Shown here in pieces: positions 8,334 to 16,709 of a DNA stretch of 64,000 nt (the first letter of the stretch is position 1; each line of letters starts with the position of its first letter). The notes under the pieces were generated by a model, which was not told the origin of the DNA, did not search any database, and saw only the letters and a program-made list of their open reading frames with translations. The position numbers were made by a program, and so were the translations under genes. Source of the stretch: Alphaproteobacteria bacterium (GTDB lineage Bacteria > Myxococcota_A > UBA796 > GCA-2862545); the NCBI GenBank assembly GCA_020632915.1, contig JACKEP010000007.1, positions 186,001 through 250,000 on the forward strand. The letters run 5' to 3'.

Positions 8334-9635
8334 CTACCAGCGCAGCCGGTGCGTGGCCCCGATCGCCCGGATGCGGTCGGCGTCGACGTCGAGATCGGCG
8401 GCCACCTGCGGCCAGGTGCGCACGGCGTCGACGACGTCGTCGAGCAGGGCGTCGATCCGACCCCGGCGCAGCGACGCCGCCCGGGCGACCGCCTCGAGGT
8501 CCCCGCGGTCGAAGCCGTCGCGCTTGCCGTGGACCGTCATCTGGTGGGTGCGGGTCCACGCGCCGTCGGGGTTGAACGACCAGGTGACGTCGTAGGCCGG
8601 CGCGAGCCGCCACCGGCCCTGCTTGTCCATCAGGAAGGCGATGTTCTTGACGTGGTCGTCCTGGTTGCGGGCGACGACGTTGAACACCATCCGTCGCACG
8701 AGCTGCTCGATCTCGGCCATCGGCAGCTCCAGGCGCCGCATCACCGTGATCGCCTGTTCGTAGCCGTGGGCCCCGGCGGCGTGGAAGTCGAGGTGGGCCA
8801 GCGCCGCCAGCGTCTGCATGTGCAGGCGTCCGCCGTCGTCGGTGCGGTCGAAGCGACGGGTCATGAAGTGGCGACGCCCGCCCTCCTCGAGCAGGCGGCA
8901 CGGCATCATCTCGATGCCCGCCGCGAGGGCGAGCTGGTGGTAGGCGAGCTCGATGGCGCCGTAGCCGAGCGGGTCGGCAAGCTCGCGGTCGCGGTTGTTG
9001 GCGACGCCGTCGAACTTGAGCAGCCACTGGCCGAACCCGGGCCCGGCGTCGACCTGACCCGACCGCACCTCGCCCGTGTCCGGGTTCCACGCCACCAGCG
9101 CCTTGGCCCGCGCCCCGCCCGCGCTCGTGCCCACCCGCAGGATGTCGAGCAGGCCGGCGTAGGGGTCGTCAGCGGACAGATCGGCGTGCAGACCCAGGCG
9201 GTCGTTGAGCACCTGGCTGGCGAGCTCGACCAGCCCCGCCACCTCCAGCGGCGCGCCGCGACCGGGCCCGGGACCGCGCGCGGGCTGGAAGGTGAGCGCG
9301 CCCATCGCCCGCTCGCCGATGTAGCAGAGCCGATCGAGGGGACCGAAGCTGTCGGGGGTGCGGCCCTGACGGGCGAGCCAGGCGTCGATGACGGCGTTGC
9401 CGAAGCGGTCGGGCAGCACGTCGGCGAGCATGCCGGGCAGCCCGTGGAAGCTGACGGCCGGCAGGGTCGGGAACTGGTGGACCTGCGACGACAGCGGCAT
9501 CGTCAGCGGCGCCACCTGGATGCCGCTGCGCACGAAGGCGGGGTCGTACTCGAACGACGCCGCGCGGTCGCCCTCGGGCCACACCACCGCGCCGATCCGA
9601 CGGCCCCACAGGTCCACCTCGACAGGCACGGTCAC
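8334..9635 (-). CDS. hipA: HipA-family serine/threonine kinase toxin
   Basis: 433 residues, the usual length for HipA. The N-terminal HipA domain (residues 5-115, VDLWGRRIGAVVWPEGDRAA) is followed by the Gly-rich loop GTSAGGARAKA (169-179), the nucleotide-binding Lys in WLLKFD (207), the catalytic loop NQDDHVKN (324-331; Asp and Asn expected to bind Mg-ATP) and the metal-binding YDV (348-350). HipA kinases phosphorylate targets such as glutamyl-tRNA synthetase and cause growth arrest or persistence until neutralised by HipB. All key residues are present, so the toxin looks active. The GTG start lies 3 bases after the hipB stop, with GGGGCGAG as ribosome site inside the hipB end. Confidence 0.93.
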   Translation of the reverse strand: MTVPVEVDLWGRRIGAVVWPEGDRAASFEYDPAFVRSGIQVAPLTMPLSSQVHQFPTLPAVSFHGLPGMLADVLPDRFGNAVIDAWLARQGRTPDSFGPLDRLCYIGERAMGALTFQPARGPGPGRGAPLEVAGLVELASQVLNDRLGLHADLSADDPYAGLLDILRVGTSAGGARAKALVAWNPDTGEVRSGQVDAGPGFGQWLLKFDGVANNRDRELADPLGYGAIELAYHQLALAAGIEMMPCRLLEEGGRRHFMTRRFDRTDDGGRLHMQTLAALAHLDFHAAGAHGYEQAITVMRRLELPMAEIEQLVRRMVFNVVARNQDDHVKNIAFLMDKQGRWRLAPAYDVTWSFNPDGAWTRTHQMTVHGKRDGFDRGDLEAVARAASLRRGRIDALLDDVVDAVRTWPQVAADLDVDADRIRAIGATHRLRW

Positions 9636-9638
9636 GGC

Positions 9639-9986
9639 CTACTCGCCCCACGTCCACGGGGTGTCGTCCGTCGCTGCGGCGCTCGATGGCGACGACGCCC
9701 GCTGCCGCCGACGGCCTTCGCGCTCCAGCAGGTCCATCGGACGCACGCCCGGCTCGGGGACCAGACCGTCAGCCCGGTCGAGCAGCCCGAGCGCGCGCAG
9801 CACGCGCAGCAGGCTCGCGAGCTGCACCGAGGCGCCGGCCTCCAGCCGCTGCACCGTGGGCGTGGACACGCCGGCCTCCTCGGCCAGGGCGGCCTGGGTG
9901 ACGTTGCGGTGGAGCCGCTGGCGCTGCACCCGCGCCCCGAGCTCGCCGAGCACGGCGTCGTCGGTGAGCAGGTTGGTGATCTGCAT
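9639..9986 (-). CDS. hipB: HipB-type antitoxin, XRE-family DNA-binding protein
   Basis: 115 residues from the ATG at 9986, chosen because GGAG lies 6 bases before it; the ATG at 9992 touches the ribosome site. The helix-turn-helix is clear: VTQAALAEEAGVSTPTVQRLEAG, then SVQLASLLRVLRALGLL. The C-terminal tail is basic then Ser/Thr-rich (about residues 88-115) and probably disordered, as in HipB proteins degraded by proteases. It should bind HipA and repress the hipBA promoter. It is directly followed by hipA. The upstream region carries repeated CACATCAT motifs. Confidence 0.9.
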   Translation of the reverse strand: MQITNLLTDDAVLGELGARVQRQRLHRNVTQAALAEEAGVSTPTVQRLEAGASVQLASLLRVLRALGLLDRADGLVPEPGVRPMDLLEREGRRRQRASSPSSAAATDDTPWTWGE

Positions 9987-10038
9987 ACGCATCTCCGAAG
10001 ATGTCTTGCACCCGATATCGACATCTATCCCATCGCGC

Positions 10039-10125
10039 ATGATGTGTTGTGAAACGTCCAATGCTCCGAGCGTCACCACATCATCTTCGATGCCTTCGCA
10101 CCGGCAGGACCCGCTTACACATCAT
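10039..10125. promoter_or_regulatory. candidate HipB operators upstream of hipBA
   Basis: The same 8-mer occurs three times in the relatively AT-rich stretch before hipB: ATGATGTG at 10039-10046 and its reverse complement CACATCAT at 10077-10084 and 10118-10125, i.e. at about 40-base spacing. A separate 9-mer GATGTCTTG occurs at 10000-10008 and 10130-10138. Multiple spaced operators in the leader are known for HipB autoregulation; the assignment here is inference. Confidence 0.5.
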
Positions 10126-10149
10126 GTACGATGTCTTGTGGACCCACGA

Positions 10150-10578
10150 TCACGCCGGGTCTGGCGGCAGCAGGTGCGGGTTCCACGCCACCTCCCAGAG
10201 GTGGCCCTCGGGGTCCCGGAAGTAGCCGGCGTACCCACCCCAGAACGTCTCCTGCCCGGGCTTGACCACCGTGGCACCCGCCGCCCTCGCGTCATCGAGC
10301 ACCTGGTCGACCTCGGCCGGCGAGCGCGTGTTGTGGGCGAGCGCGATGCCCACGGCGTCGCCGGTGTCGGTGGACACACCGCTGTCGGCCGCCAGATCGG
10401 TGCGCGGCCACAGGGCGATCACCAGCCCGGTCTCCAGCGGGAAGAAGGCCACGCCCCCCTCCGCGTCGTCGGCCCCGAGGATCCCCTCGGACGGCCAGCC
10501 GAGGCCGTCGTGGAAGAAGCGGAAGGCGCGCTGCAGGTCGCGCACGCCCAGGGTGATCATCGAGACGAGGGGACGCAT
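10150..10578 (-). CDS. VOC-superfamily protein (glyoxalase/dioxygenase-like)
   Basis: 142 residues with the VOC fold signatures: MITLGVRDLQRAFRFFHDGLGWP at the start, VAFFPLETGLVIALW in the middle, and GYFRDPEGHLWEVAWNP near the end, where the Glu of WEV is the usual metal ligand. It starts at the ATG at 10578, where the fold begins. Members range from glyoxalase-like enzymes to bleomycin-binding proteins; the substrate is not predictable. It stands alone between hipBA and the czc cluster. Confidence 0.85.
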   Translation of the reverse strand: MRPLVSMITLGVRDLQRAFRFFHDGLGWPSEGILGADDAEGGVAFFPLETGLVIALWPRTDLAADSGVSTDTGDAVGIALAHNTRSPAEVDQVLDDARAAGATVVKPGQETFWGGYAGYFRDPEGHLWEVAWNPHLLPPDPA

Positions 10579-10624
10579 GTCGACTCCTGGGCACGGCGCG
10601 CGGTGCAGCCACCCCGACCTGGGC

Positions 10625-13600
10625 CTATCCTGCGTCGTCGGGCGTCGAGGGGTCACGCCACGCCCACGCGAACACCGCGGGGAGCACCACGAGGGTCAGC
10701 AAGGTGCTGGTGACCAGCCCGCCGATCACCACCGTCGCCAGCGGACGCTGTACCTCCGCGCCCGCCCCGTGCCCCAGAGCCATCGGCAGGAAGCCCAGGC
10801 CCGCCACCAGCGCCGTCATGAGCACCGGCCGCAGCCGCGACAGCGCCCCCTCCCGTGCCGCCGCGCGCGCGCTCCACCCCTGCGCGCGCAGGGCAAGCAC
10901 GCGACCGACGAGCACGACACCGTTCATCACCGCGATGCCACACAGCGCGATGAACCCCACCGCCGCGGAGATCGACAGGGGCAGGCCACGCGCGGCCAGC
11001 GCGAGCACGCCGCCCGTCACGGCCAGGGGCACGTTGGCGTACACGAGCAGCGTCGCGCGCACCGACCCGAGCTGCGCCTGCAGCAGCACGAACACGAGCA
11101 CCAACACGAGCGGCACGAGGATCGCCAGCCGACCGGCGGCGTCCTGGAGGTGCTCGTACTGACCACCCCAGCTCAGCACGACGCCCTGGGGCACGACGCC
11201 GGAGGCAGCGATCGCCGCCCGGGCCTGCCGGACGAACGACGCCACGTCCGTGCCGCGCACGTTGGCCTCCACGGCCAGTCGCCGCTGACCCCCGAGGTGG
11301 CTGATCTGGGCCGGGCCCTCCTCCACCACCACCCGCGCGACCTGATCGAGCGGCACGGCGCCGCCCCCCGGGCGCGCCACGAGGATGCCGCCGATGCGGT
11401 CCAGGCTCTCGGCCACCGACGGCGCGAACCGCACCTGGACGACGAAGCGCTGCCGCCCCACCACCACCTCGGTGACCGGCCGGCCGCCCAGCGTCGCGAC
11501 CGCGTCGAGCACGTCGGCAGCAGGCACGCCGAGCCGCGCGATCGCCGCCCGATCCACCTCCACACGCACCACGGGCAGACCCGCCACCGGCTCGGCCTTG
11601 ACGTCCGCCGCACCGGGGACCCCCGCGAGCACGCGCGCCACGGCGTCCCCCGTCGCGCGCAGCACGTCGAGGTCGTCTCCGTGGAGCAGGACGGCGACGT
11701 CGGATCGCACGCCCTCGACCAGCTCGTTCGTGCGCAGCGCGATCGGCTGCGAGAAGGCCAGGTTCACGCCAGGCACGTCCGCACGGAGCGCGGCCTCCAT
11801 CGCCGCCACCAGCTCGGTCGGATGTCGCGCCGCGGTCCACCCCGACGCCGGTCGCAGCGTGACGACCACGTCGGACAGGTCCACGCCCATGGGATCGGTG
11901 GCGATCTCGGGTCGGCCGGTCTTCGAGACCACCGTGAGCACCTCGTCCGGGAATCGCTCGCGCAGGGTGCGCTCCACGGCACCGGCCGTCGCCAGCGACT
12001 CCTCGAGCGACACCGAGGTGGGCCGCACGATCTGGATGGCGATGGCGCCCTCGTCCAGCCGCGGCACGAACACCGCACCCATCTGCGTGCCCACGGCGAC
12101 CGCGCCCAGGAGCAGCGCGCCCACGACCACGAGCAGCCGCGCCGGATGGACCAGCGCGCGGTCGAGCGCGGGCGTGTACAGCCGCCGCACCCGCCGCAGG
12201 AGCCAGGTGTCATCGAGGTCGGCGTCCGACAGCCAGGCGGCCGCCAGCACCGGCATCACCAGCAGGGCGACGACGAGCGAACCGGCCAGCGCACACACCA
12301 CCGTGATCGCCATCGGTCGGAACATCCGACCCTCGATGCCCGTCAGCCCGAGGATCGGCACGTAGACCAGCGTGATGATCCCGACGGCGACGGCGATGGG
12401 CCCCGCGACCTCGCGCGCCGCGGCGAGCACGACGGCGCGGTCGACGGCCAGACCCGCGCGACGTCGCGCACCGACCACGGTGACCACGTGCTCGATCATC
12501 ACCACCGACCCGTCCACCACGAGCCCGAAGTCGATGGCGCCCAGGCTCATCAGGTTGGCCGACACCCCCATCGCCTCCATGCCGATGCAGGCACCGAGCA
12601 TCGACAGCGGGATCGCGCTGGCCACCACGAGGCCGCCGCGCAGGCTGCCGAGCATCACCAGCAGGACGACGACGACGAGCGCACCACCCTCCGCGAGGTT
12701 GCGCGCCACCGTGCGCACCGTGCGGTCCACCAGCTCGGTGCGGTCGTAGAACACGTCCACCGTCACCCCGTCCGGCAACGACGGCGCGAGCGCGTCGAGG
12801 GCACTCCTGAGGTCGCCCGCCACCACGCGCGCGTTCGCGCCGGTGAGCATCATCGCGATGCCGATCACGGCCTCGCCACGCCCATCGCGGGTCACCGCGC
12901 CGAGTCGCTGCACGGGCGCGAACCCCACGTCGCCGAGCATCGCCACGGTGATCGGCGTGCCCTCAGGTGTGGTGTCGACGACGACGGCCGCCACGTCGTC
13001 GAGCGTCTCGTAGCGGGCGACGCCGCGCACCAGCAGCTGCTCCCGTCCACGGACGATCGCGCCGCCGCCCACGCTGGCGTTGTGCCGCCGCAGCGCCTCG
13101 AACAGCGCCTCGAGGGACACGTCGAAGCTCGCCAGGCGCTCGGGGGTGACCGTGACCTGGTAGCTCCGCAGCTCGCCGCCGAAGGCGTTGACCTCCACCA
13201 CGCCCGGCACCCGCCGCAGCGCGGGCGCGATCTGCGCTTCGAGCACGTCCCGGAGCGCCATCGCGCGGTCGGCCTCGGGCAGGCCGTCGCCCCGCACCTC
13301 GAACTGGAAGATCTCGCCCAGTCCGGACGACAGCGGTCCGAGCTCCGGGGCACCCACCCCCTCGGGGATCTCGGATCGGGCGCTGGCCAGGCGCTCGGCC
13401 ACGAGCTGCCGGGCCTGGAACAGGTCGGTCCCCTCGTCGAACACGACGGTGACCACCGACACCCCGAAGCGCGACAGGCTGCGCAGCTCGGCCACCGCCG
13501 GCAGGCCCGCGAGCGCCCCCTCCACCGGGTAGGTCACGAACCGCTCCACCTCGAGCGGTCCCAGGCCCGGCGCGTCGGTCATCACCTGGACCTGCACGTT

Positions 13601-13798
13601 CGTGACGTCGGGCACGGCGTCGATCGGCAGCCGCGTCGCGGCCTGGACGCCCAGCGCGGCCACCACCAGCACCACGGCGGCGACGACGACGGGGTTGCGG
13701 AGCGCGGCCGCGATGCAGCGGTCGAGCACCCCGGGCGCTTCGCCGGCGAGCAGGGCAGCCGCCTCGTCATGGCGGATCGGCGTGGGGTCAGTGGGCAT
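10625..13798 (-). CDS. czcA: CzcA-type heavy-metal RND efflux pump
   Basis: 1057 residues, the usual length for HME-RND pumps, with 12 transmembrane segments and two large periplasmic loops. The family start (FAALRNPVVV-like, with LPIDAVPDVTNVQVQV) is present. The proton-relay motif in TM4, DFGLVVDGSVVMIE (about residues 421-434), keeps both Asp and the Glu that mark CzcA/CnrA-like pumps for divalent Co, Zn, Cd or Ni rather than the monovalent CusA group. It works with the adaptor and outer-membrane factor encoded just upstream to export metal across the envelope. It overlaps the adaptor gene by 11 bases. Confidence 0.93.
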   Translation of the reverse strand: MPTDPTPIRHDEAAALLAGEAPGVLDRCIAAALRNPVVVAAVVLVVAALGVQAATRLPIDAVPDVTNVQVQVMTDAPGLGPLEVERFVTYPVEGALAGLPAVAELRSLSRFGVSVVTVVFDEGTDLFQARQLVAERLASARSEIPEGVGAPELGPLSSGLGEIFQFEVRGDGLPEADRAMALRDVLEAQIAPALRRVPGVVEVNAFGGELRSYQVTVTPERLASFDVSLEALFEALRRHNASVGGGAIVRGREQLLVRGVARYETLDDVAAVVVDTTPEGTPITVAMLGDVGFAPVQRLGAVTRDGRGEAVIGIAMMLTGANARVVAGDLRSALDALAPSLPDGVTVDVFYDRTELVDRTVRTVARNLAEGGALVVVVLLVMLGSLRGGLVVASAIPLSMLGACIGMEAMGVSANLMSLGAIDFGLVVDGSVVMIEHVVTVVGARRRAGLAVDRAVVLAAAREVAGPIAVAVGIITLVYVPILGLTGIEGRMFRPMAITVVCALAGSLVVALLVMPVLAAAWLSDADLDDTWLLRRVRRLYTPALDRALVHPARLLVVVGALLLGAVAVGTQMGAVFVPRLDEGAIAIQIVRPTSVSLEESLATAGAVERTLRERFPDEVLTVVSKTGRPEIATDPMGVDLSDVVVTLRPASGWTAARHPTELVAAMEAALRADVPGVNLAFSQPIALRTNELVEGVRSDVAVLLHGDDLDVLRATGDAVARVLAGVPGAADVKAEPVAGLPVVRVEVDRAAIARLGVPAADVLDAVATLGGRPVTEVVVGRQRFVVQVRFAPSVAESLDRIGGILVARPGGGAVPLDQVARVVVEEGPAQISHLGGQRRLAVEANVRGTDVASFVRQARAAIAASGVVPQGVVLSWGGQYEHLQDAAGRLAILVPLVLVLVFVLLQAQLGSVRATLLVYANVPLAVTGGVLALAARGLPLSISAAVGFIALCGIAVMNGVVLVGRVLALRAQGWSARAAAREGALSRLRPVLMTALVAGLGFLPMALGHGAGAEVQRPLATVVIGGLVTSTLLTLVVLPAVFAWAWRDPSTPDDAG

Positions 13799-14984
13799 GG
13801 CCGTGCCCCAACGAGGCGCGCTCGAGCTCGCTGCGCAGGGTGAACGCGCCGTCCACCACCACGGGCTCCCCCGGGCGGACGCCCTCGACCAGCTCGACCC
13901 GGCCGCCGCCGAGCGGTGCCGTCCGCACGGCACGCGCCTCGAACGTGGCGTCGTCGACCTGCACGAACACGCTGGGCCGTCCCTCCACCGGCTGCACGGC
14001 CGTCTCCGCGATCACCAGCCCCGTCCGCTGGGCCGCACCCTGCAGCGCCAGCTCGGCCTCGGCGAACATGTTCGGCTTGAGGCGGTGGTCGGCGTTGTCG
14101 ACGATCACGCGCACCTCCATCGTGCGGCTGTCCGGGTCGAGCCACCCGCCGACGGCGTCCACGACGCCCTCGAACGTCTCCTCCCCCCACGCCTCGGTGG
14201 TGAAGCGCACTGACGCCCCGGGTCGCACCCCGGCGAGGTGCCGCTCGTAGACCTCGACCAGCAACCAGACGGTGTCGAGGTCCCCGACGTGCACCAGGCG
14301 CTGATCGTGGCTGACCGAGGCGCCCAGCGCCGCGTCCACCGCGAGCACCTCCCCGTCGATCGGACTGCGCAGCGCCAGCCGCGACGCGAAGTGGCTGCCG
14401 GCCGCCGGTCGGAGGTCCGACGGCGCGACGCCGAACGCGAGCAACCGCTCCTCGGCGGCCTCTGCGTCGGCCACCGCCGTCAGCCACGTCGCCTCGGCGT
14501 CCGCCGCCTCGGCCTCGGACGAGAAGCCGCCGTCCACCAGGGTGCGGAGGCGATCGCGTCGTTCGCGGGCCACGTCGCGCCGCACGCTCGCCGACAGGTG
14601 ACGGCCAAAGGCCTCGGCGAGCTCCGGCGACAGGATCGTGGCCAGGGCCTGACCCGCACGCACGCGATCCCCCGGACGCACCGCCAGGCCGTCGACGACC
14701 CCGCCGGTCACCGCCGAGACCCGCGCCTCGCGACGGGGATCGAGCACCACGCGCGCCGGCAGGCGCACCGCGGCCGCGAGCGGCTCGACCACGAGCGGCC
14801 GGACCACCAACCGGGCGTTGTCCCGTGCCCGCGCGCCGAGGACCACGCGATCACCGTGGTCGTCGCCGTCGTGGTCGTCGTGGTCGTCGTCGTGGGGAGC
14901 CTCGGGCGGCGCCACCGGTCCGGACACCGGGCCCTGGCACCCGAGCAGCCCCAGCAGCAGGGCGTGGCGGACCGCGCGCTTCAT
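13788..14984 (-). CDS. czcB: CzcB-type periplasmic adaptor (membrane fusion protein), lipoprotein
   Basis: 398 residues. Lipobox LLGC puts the lipidated Cys at residue 16, followed by a His/Asp-rich segment (residues 31-45, DDDHDDHDGDDHG) that could bind metal. Then come the biotinyl-lipoyl halves (SAVTGGVVDGLAVRPGDRVRAG and later LRSPIDGEVLAVD), separated by a helical hairpin rich in Ala/Glu/Arg, and a beta-barrel domain. The C-terminus ends GHGHAH, another possible metal site. It connects the CzcA pump to the outer-membrane factor. Its ATG overlaps the original czcC stop codon (ATGA), which shows that czcC once ended there. Confidence 0.92.
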   Translation of the reverse strand: MKRAVRHALLLGLLGCQGPVSGPVAPPEAPHDDDHDDHDGDDHGDRVVLGARARDNARLVVRPLVVEPLAAAVRLPARVVLDPRREARVSAVTGGVVDGLAVRPGDRVRAGQALATILSPELAEAFGRHLSASVRRDVARERRDRLRTLVDGGFSSEAEAADAEATWLTAVADAEAAEERLLAFGVAPSDLRPAAGSHFASRLALRSPIDGEVLAVDAALGASVSHDQRLVHVGDLDTVWLLVEVYERHLAGVRPGASVRFTTEAWGEETFEGVVDAVGGWLDPDSRTMEVRVIVDNADHRLKPNMFAEAELALQGAAQRTGLVIAETAVQPVEGRPSVFVQVDDATFEARAVRTAPLGGGRVELVEGVRPGEPVVVDGAFTLRSELERASLGHGHAH

Positions 14985-15244
14985 GGCGTCACCTCCCCAG
15001 CGACCGGCGCGTGCGCGACGGACCCACCGAGCAGGCGCGCGTCACCGCGCGCGAGCAACGCTGCGACCCGGGCCTCCACGGCCTCCTGACGGGCCCGCAG
15101 GCCCGCGTCCCAGCCCGCCAGCACCTCGCGCCGCAGGAGCACGGCGTCGGAGACGGCGATCTCTCCCGACGCCAGCCCCAGCTCGATGCTCGCCAGCGCT
15201 TCCCGCGCGGTCGCGCCGACGTCCCCCAGCGCGTCGAGCCGACG
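14981..15244 (-). pseudogene. czcC: detached C-terminal end of the CzcC outer-membrane factor
   Basis: After the amber codon at 15245-15247 the same frame stays open for 87 codons to a TGA at 14981-14983 that overlaps the czcB start (ATGA). The translation reads as the last coiled-coil helix of a TolC/CzcC outer-membrane factor (ASIELGLASGEIAVSDAVL, then an Ala/Arg/Glu helix). Without the amber codon the protein would be 411 residues, the normal size. No good start codon with a ribosome site is visible for separate translation, so it is probably lost unless the amber is read through. Confidence 0.75.
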
Positions 15245-16216
15245 CTAGGCCGCCTCGGCGACCTGCGGCAACGTGGCCTGCTCGGCGTCGACCCGTGCCC
15301 GCAGGACGGAGAGCTCGCCGCGCGCGACGTCGAGGGCCGCACGCGCCCGGGCGATGCCCCCCTGGTTGCGCGCCCACACGGGCAGCGCCAGCGACGCCTG
15401 CAGGCCCAGGTCCCCGGGCTCACCGTGGGCGCGGTCGACCTGGAAGAACACCCCGACGTCCACGCGAGGCGCCACCGCGGCGCGGGCGGCCGCCAGCGCA
15501 GCCTCGGCCGCCACCACCCGACCGCGGGCGGCGTCGACGTCGGCGCGCAGCCCGCTCGGACCGGCCTCGGGCACCACGTCCGCGGGGTCGTCGGCGAGCG
15601 CCGCGCCGAGCACGCGCGGATCGAACGCCGCCAGCGTCGTCAGCGCCTCCGCCTGCTCCCGCGCGGCGACGATCGCGTCCGCGACGGCCTCGGACTCGGC
15701 CGCTCGGGCCAGCGCCACGTGGAGCGCGGGCGCTTCCCCCTGCGCCTGGCGCGCCACGAGGGCCTCCCTCAGCCGGGACGCCTGCCGCACCGCCTCCTCC
15801 GCGACCCGCAGCCGGGCGGTGCGCGTGACGGCGCGGGCGTAGGCCACCCGCGTCCACGCGGCCAGCTCCAGCCGCACCCGATCCGCGTCGTGTCCGGCGG
15901 CGCCGGTCTCCGCGGCCGCGGCCTGACGGACGTGCCACCCCTCACCGGCCAGGCCGATCGGTTGCGACAGGGACCCCTGGACGAGGCCACCGATCACCGA
16001 CCCGCCGAACGCCACGACGGGGTTGTCGAGGAACACGGACGCCGCCCGACGGTCCGCGGCGGCGATCTGGACGGTGGCGAGGGCGCGGACCGCCTCGGGG
16101 TGGGCGGCGAGGGCCGCGGCGACGACATCATCGGGAACGAGGGGAGCGGCCGGCGCCGCGCCGGGGAGGAACCCGAGCGTCGACGCCAGCAGCGCTCCCC
16201 AGAGCGCTGTGCGCAT
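15245..16216 (-). CDS. czcC: CzcC-type outer-membrane factor, truncated by an in-frame amber codon
   Basis: 323 residues from the ATG at 16216 to a TAG at 15245-15247. There is a signal peptide (ALLASTLGFLPGAAPAAP), then the OEP/TolC pattern: DVVAAALAAHPEA, long Ala-rich helices, the strand FGGSVIGGLVQ, and LQASLALPVWARNQGGIARARAALD, the conserved second-repeat segment of CzcC. The protein stops before the last helix. The frame continues intact beyond the TAG to the natural end at 14981, so this is one nonsense change, a sequencing error or a recoding site. As written, the trimeric channel would lack a C-terminal helix and probably not fold. Confidence 0.85.
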   Translation of the reverse strand: MRTALWGALLASTLGFLPGAAPAAPLVPDDVVAAALAAHPEAVRALATVQIAAADRRAASVFLDNPVVAFGGSVIGGLVQGSLSQPIGLAGEGWHVRQAAAAETGAAGHDADRVRLELAAWTRVAYARAVTRTARLRVAEEAVRQASRLREALVARQAQGEAPALHVALARAAESEAVADAIVAAREQAEALTTLAAFDPRVLGAALADDPADVVPEAGPSGLRADVDAARGRVVAAEAALAAARAAVAPRVDVGVFFQVDRAHGEPGDLGLQASLALPVWARNQGGIARARAALDVARGELSVLRARVDAEQATLPQVAEAA

Positions 16217-16304
16217 GGGGACTTCCTGGAGCGAGGTGGAGGCACGGCGTCCACAGGACGCCACGGACCACCGCACACGCGGTGGCCGACGGTGCGAACC
16301 AGGC

Positions 16305-16709
16305 TCAGGCGATCGGAGGGCGGCGCAGGGGCTCGAGGAAGCGGACGGGCGGGCCGCGCACGGTCGTCGTCGCGACACCGACCTGCACCACGACCGCCGT
16401 CGGCACGACGATCACGTCGTCGCTCGGCGGCAGCGCGGCGAGGGACACGCAGCAGCCGCAGTGGTGCGACAGCGGCGTGCAGCCGTGCTCGGCGTCGTCG
16501 GGACAGTGCTCGGACGACGCCTGCGCGGCGTGGGCCTCGGAGTGCGGCAGGTGCCCGTCGTGCACCAGGTGCACGATGGACTCCACGATCTCCTCGGCGC
16601 CGGGGAGCAGCCCCAGCACCATCCACGCGCACAGCCACCACCGCGCGACGCGGCGCCACGACAGCGCGGGCCACCCGGGGAGGCGACGAGAGGAGGACGA
16701 CAGGGTCAT
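16305..16709 (-). CDS. His/Cys-rich small secreted or membrane protein, CzcI-like
   Basis: 134 residues. One hydrophobic segment (about residues 20-38, ARWWLCAWMVLGLLPG) is followed by a His- and Cys-rich central part (HLVHDGHLPHSEAHAA, then HCPDDAEHGC and HHCGCC) and a Pro/Arg-rich end. Small proteins with this layout (CzcI, CopL-like) precede heavy-metal RND genes and are thought to bind metal in the periplasm or tune expression. The start overlaps the wecB stop (ATGA), and 88 bases separate it from czcC. Similarity is by composition and position; no conserved domain is certain. Confidence 0.65.
   Translation of the reverse strand: MTLSSSSRRLPGWPALSWRRVARWWLCAWMVLGLLPGAEEIVESIVHLVHDGHLPHSEAHAAQASSEHCPDDAEHGCTPLSHHCGCCVSLAALPPSDDVIVVPTAVVVQVGVATTTVRGPPVRFLEPLRRPPIA

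Noticed and set aside
10262..13843. Very long open frame on the plus strand, antisense to czcA
   Set aside because: It mirrors the codon structure of czcA in a GC-rich genome; the product is low-complexity (His/Arg/Gln-rich), has no motif, and the minus-strand frame is a full RND pump.
14989..15423. Separate small gene downstream of czcC in another frame
   Set aside because: The frame is Arg/Cys-rich with no family match; the czcC frame continues past the amber codon and gives a convincing TolC-type C-terminus instead.
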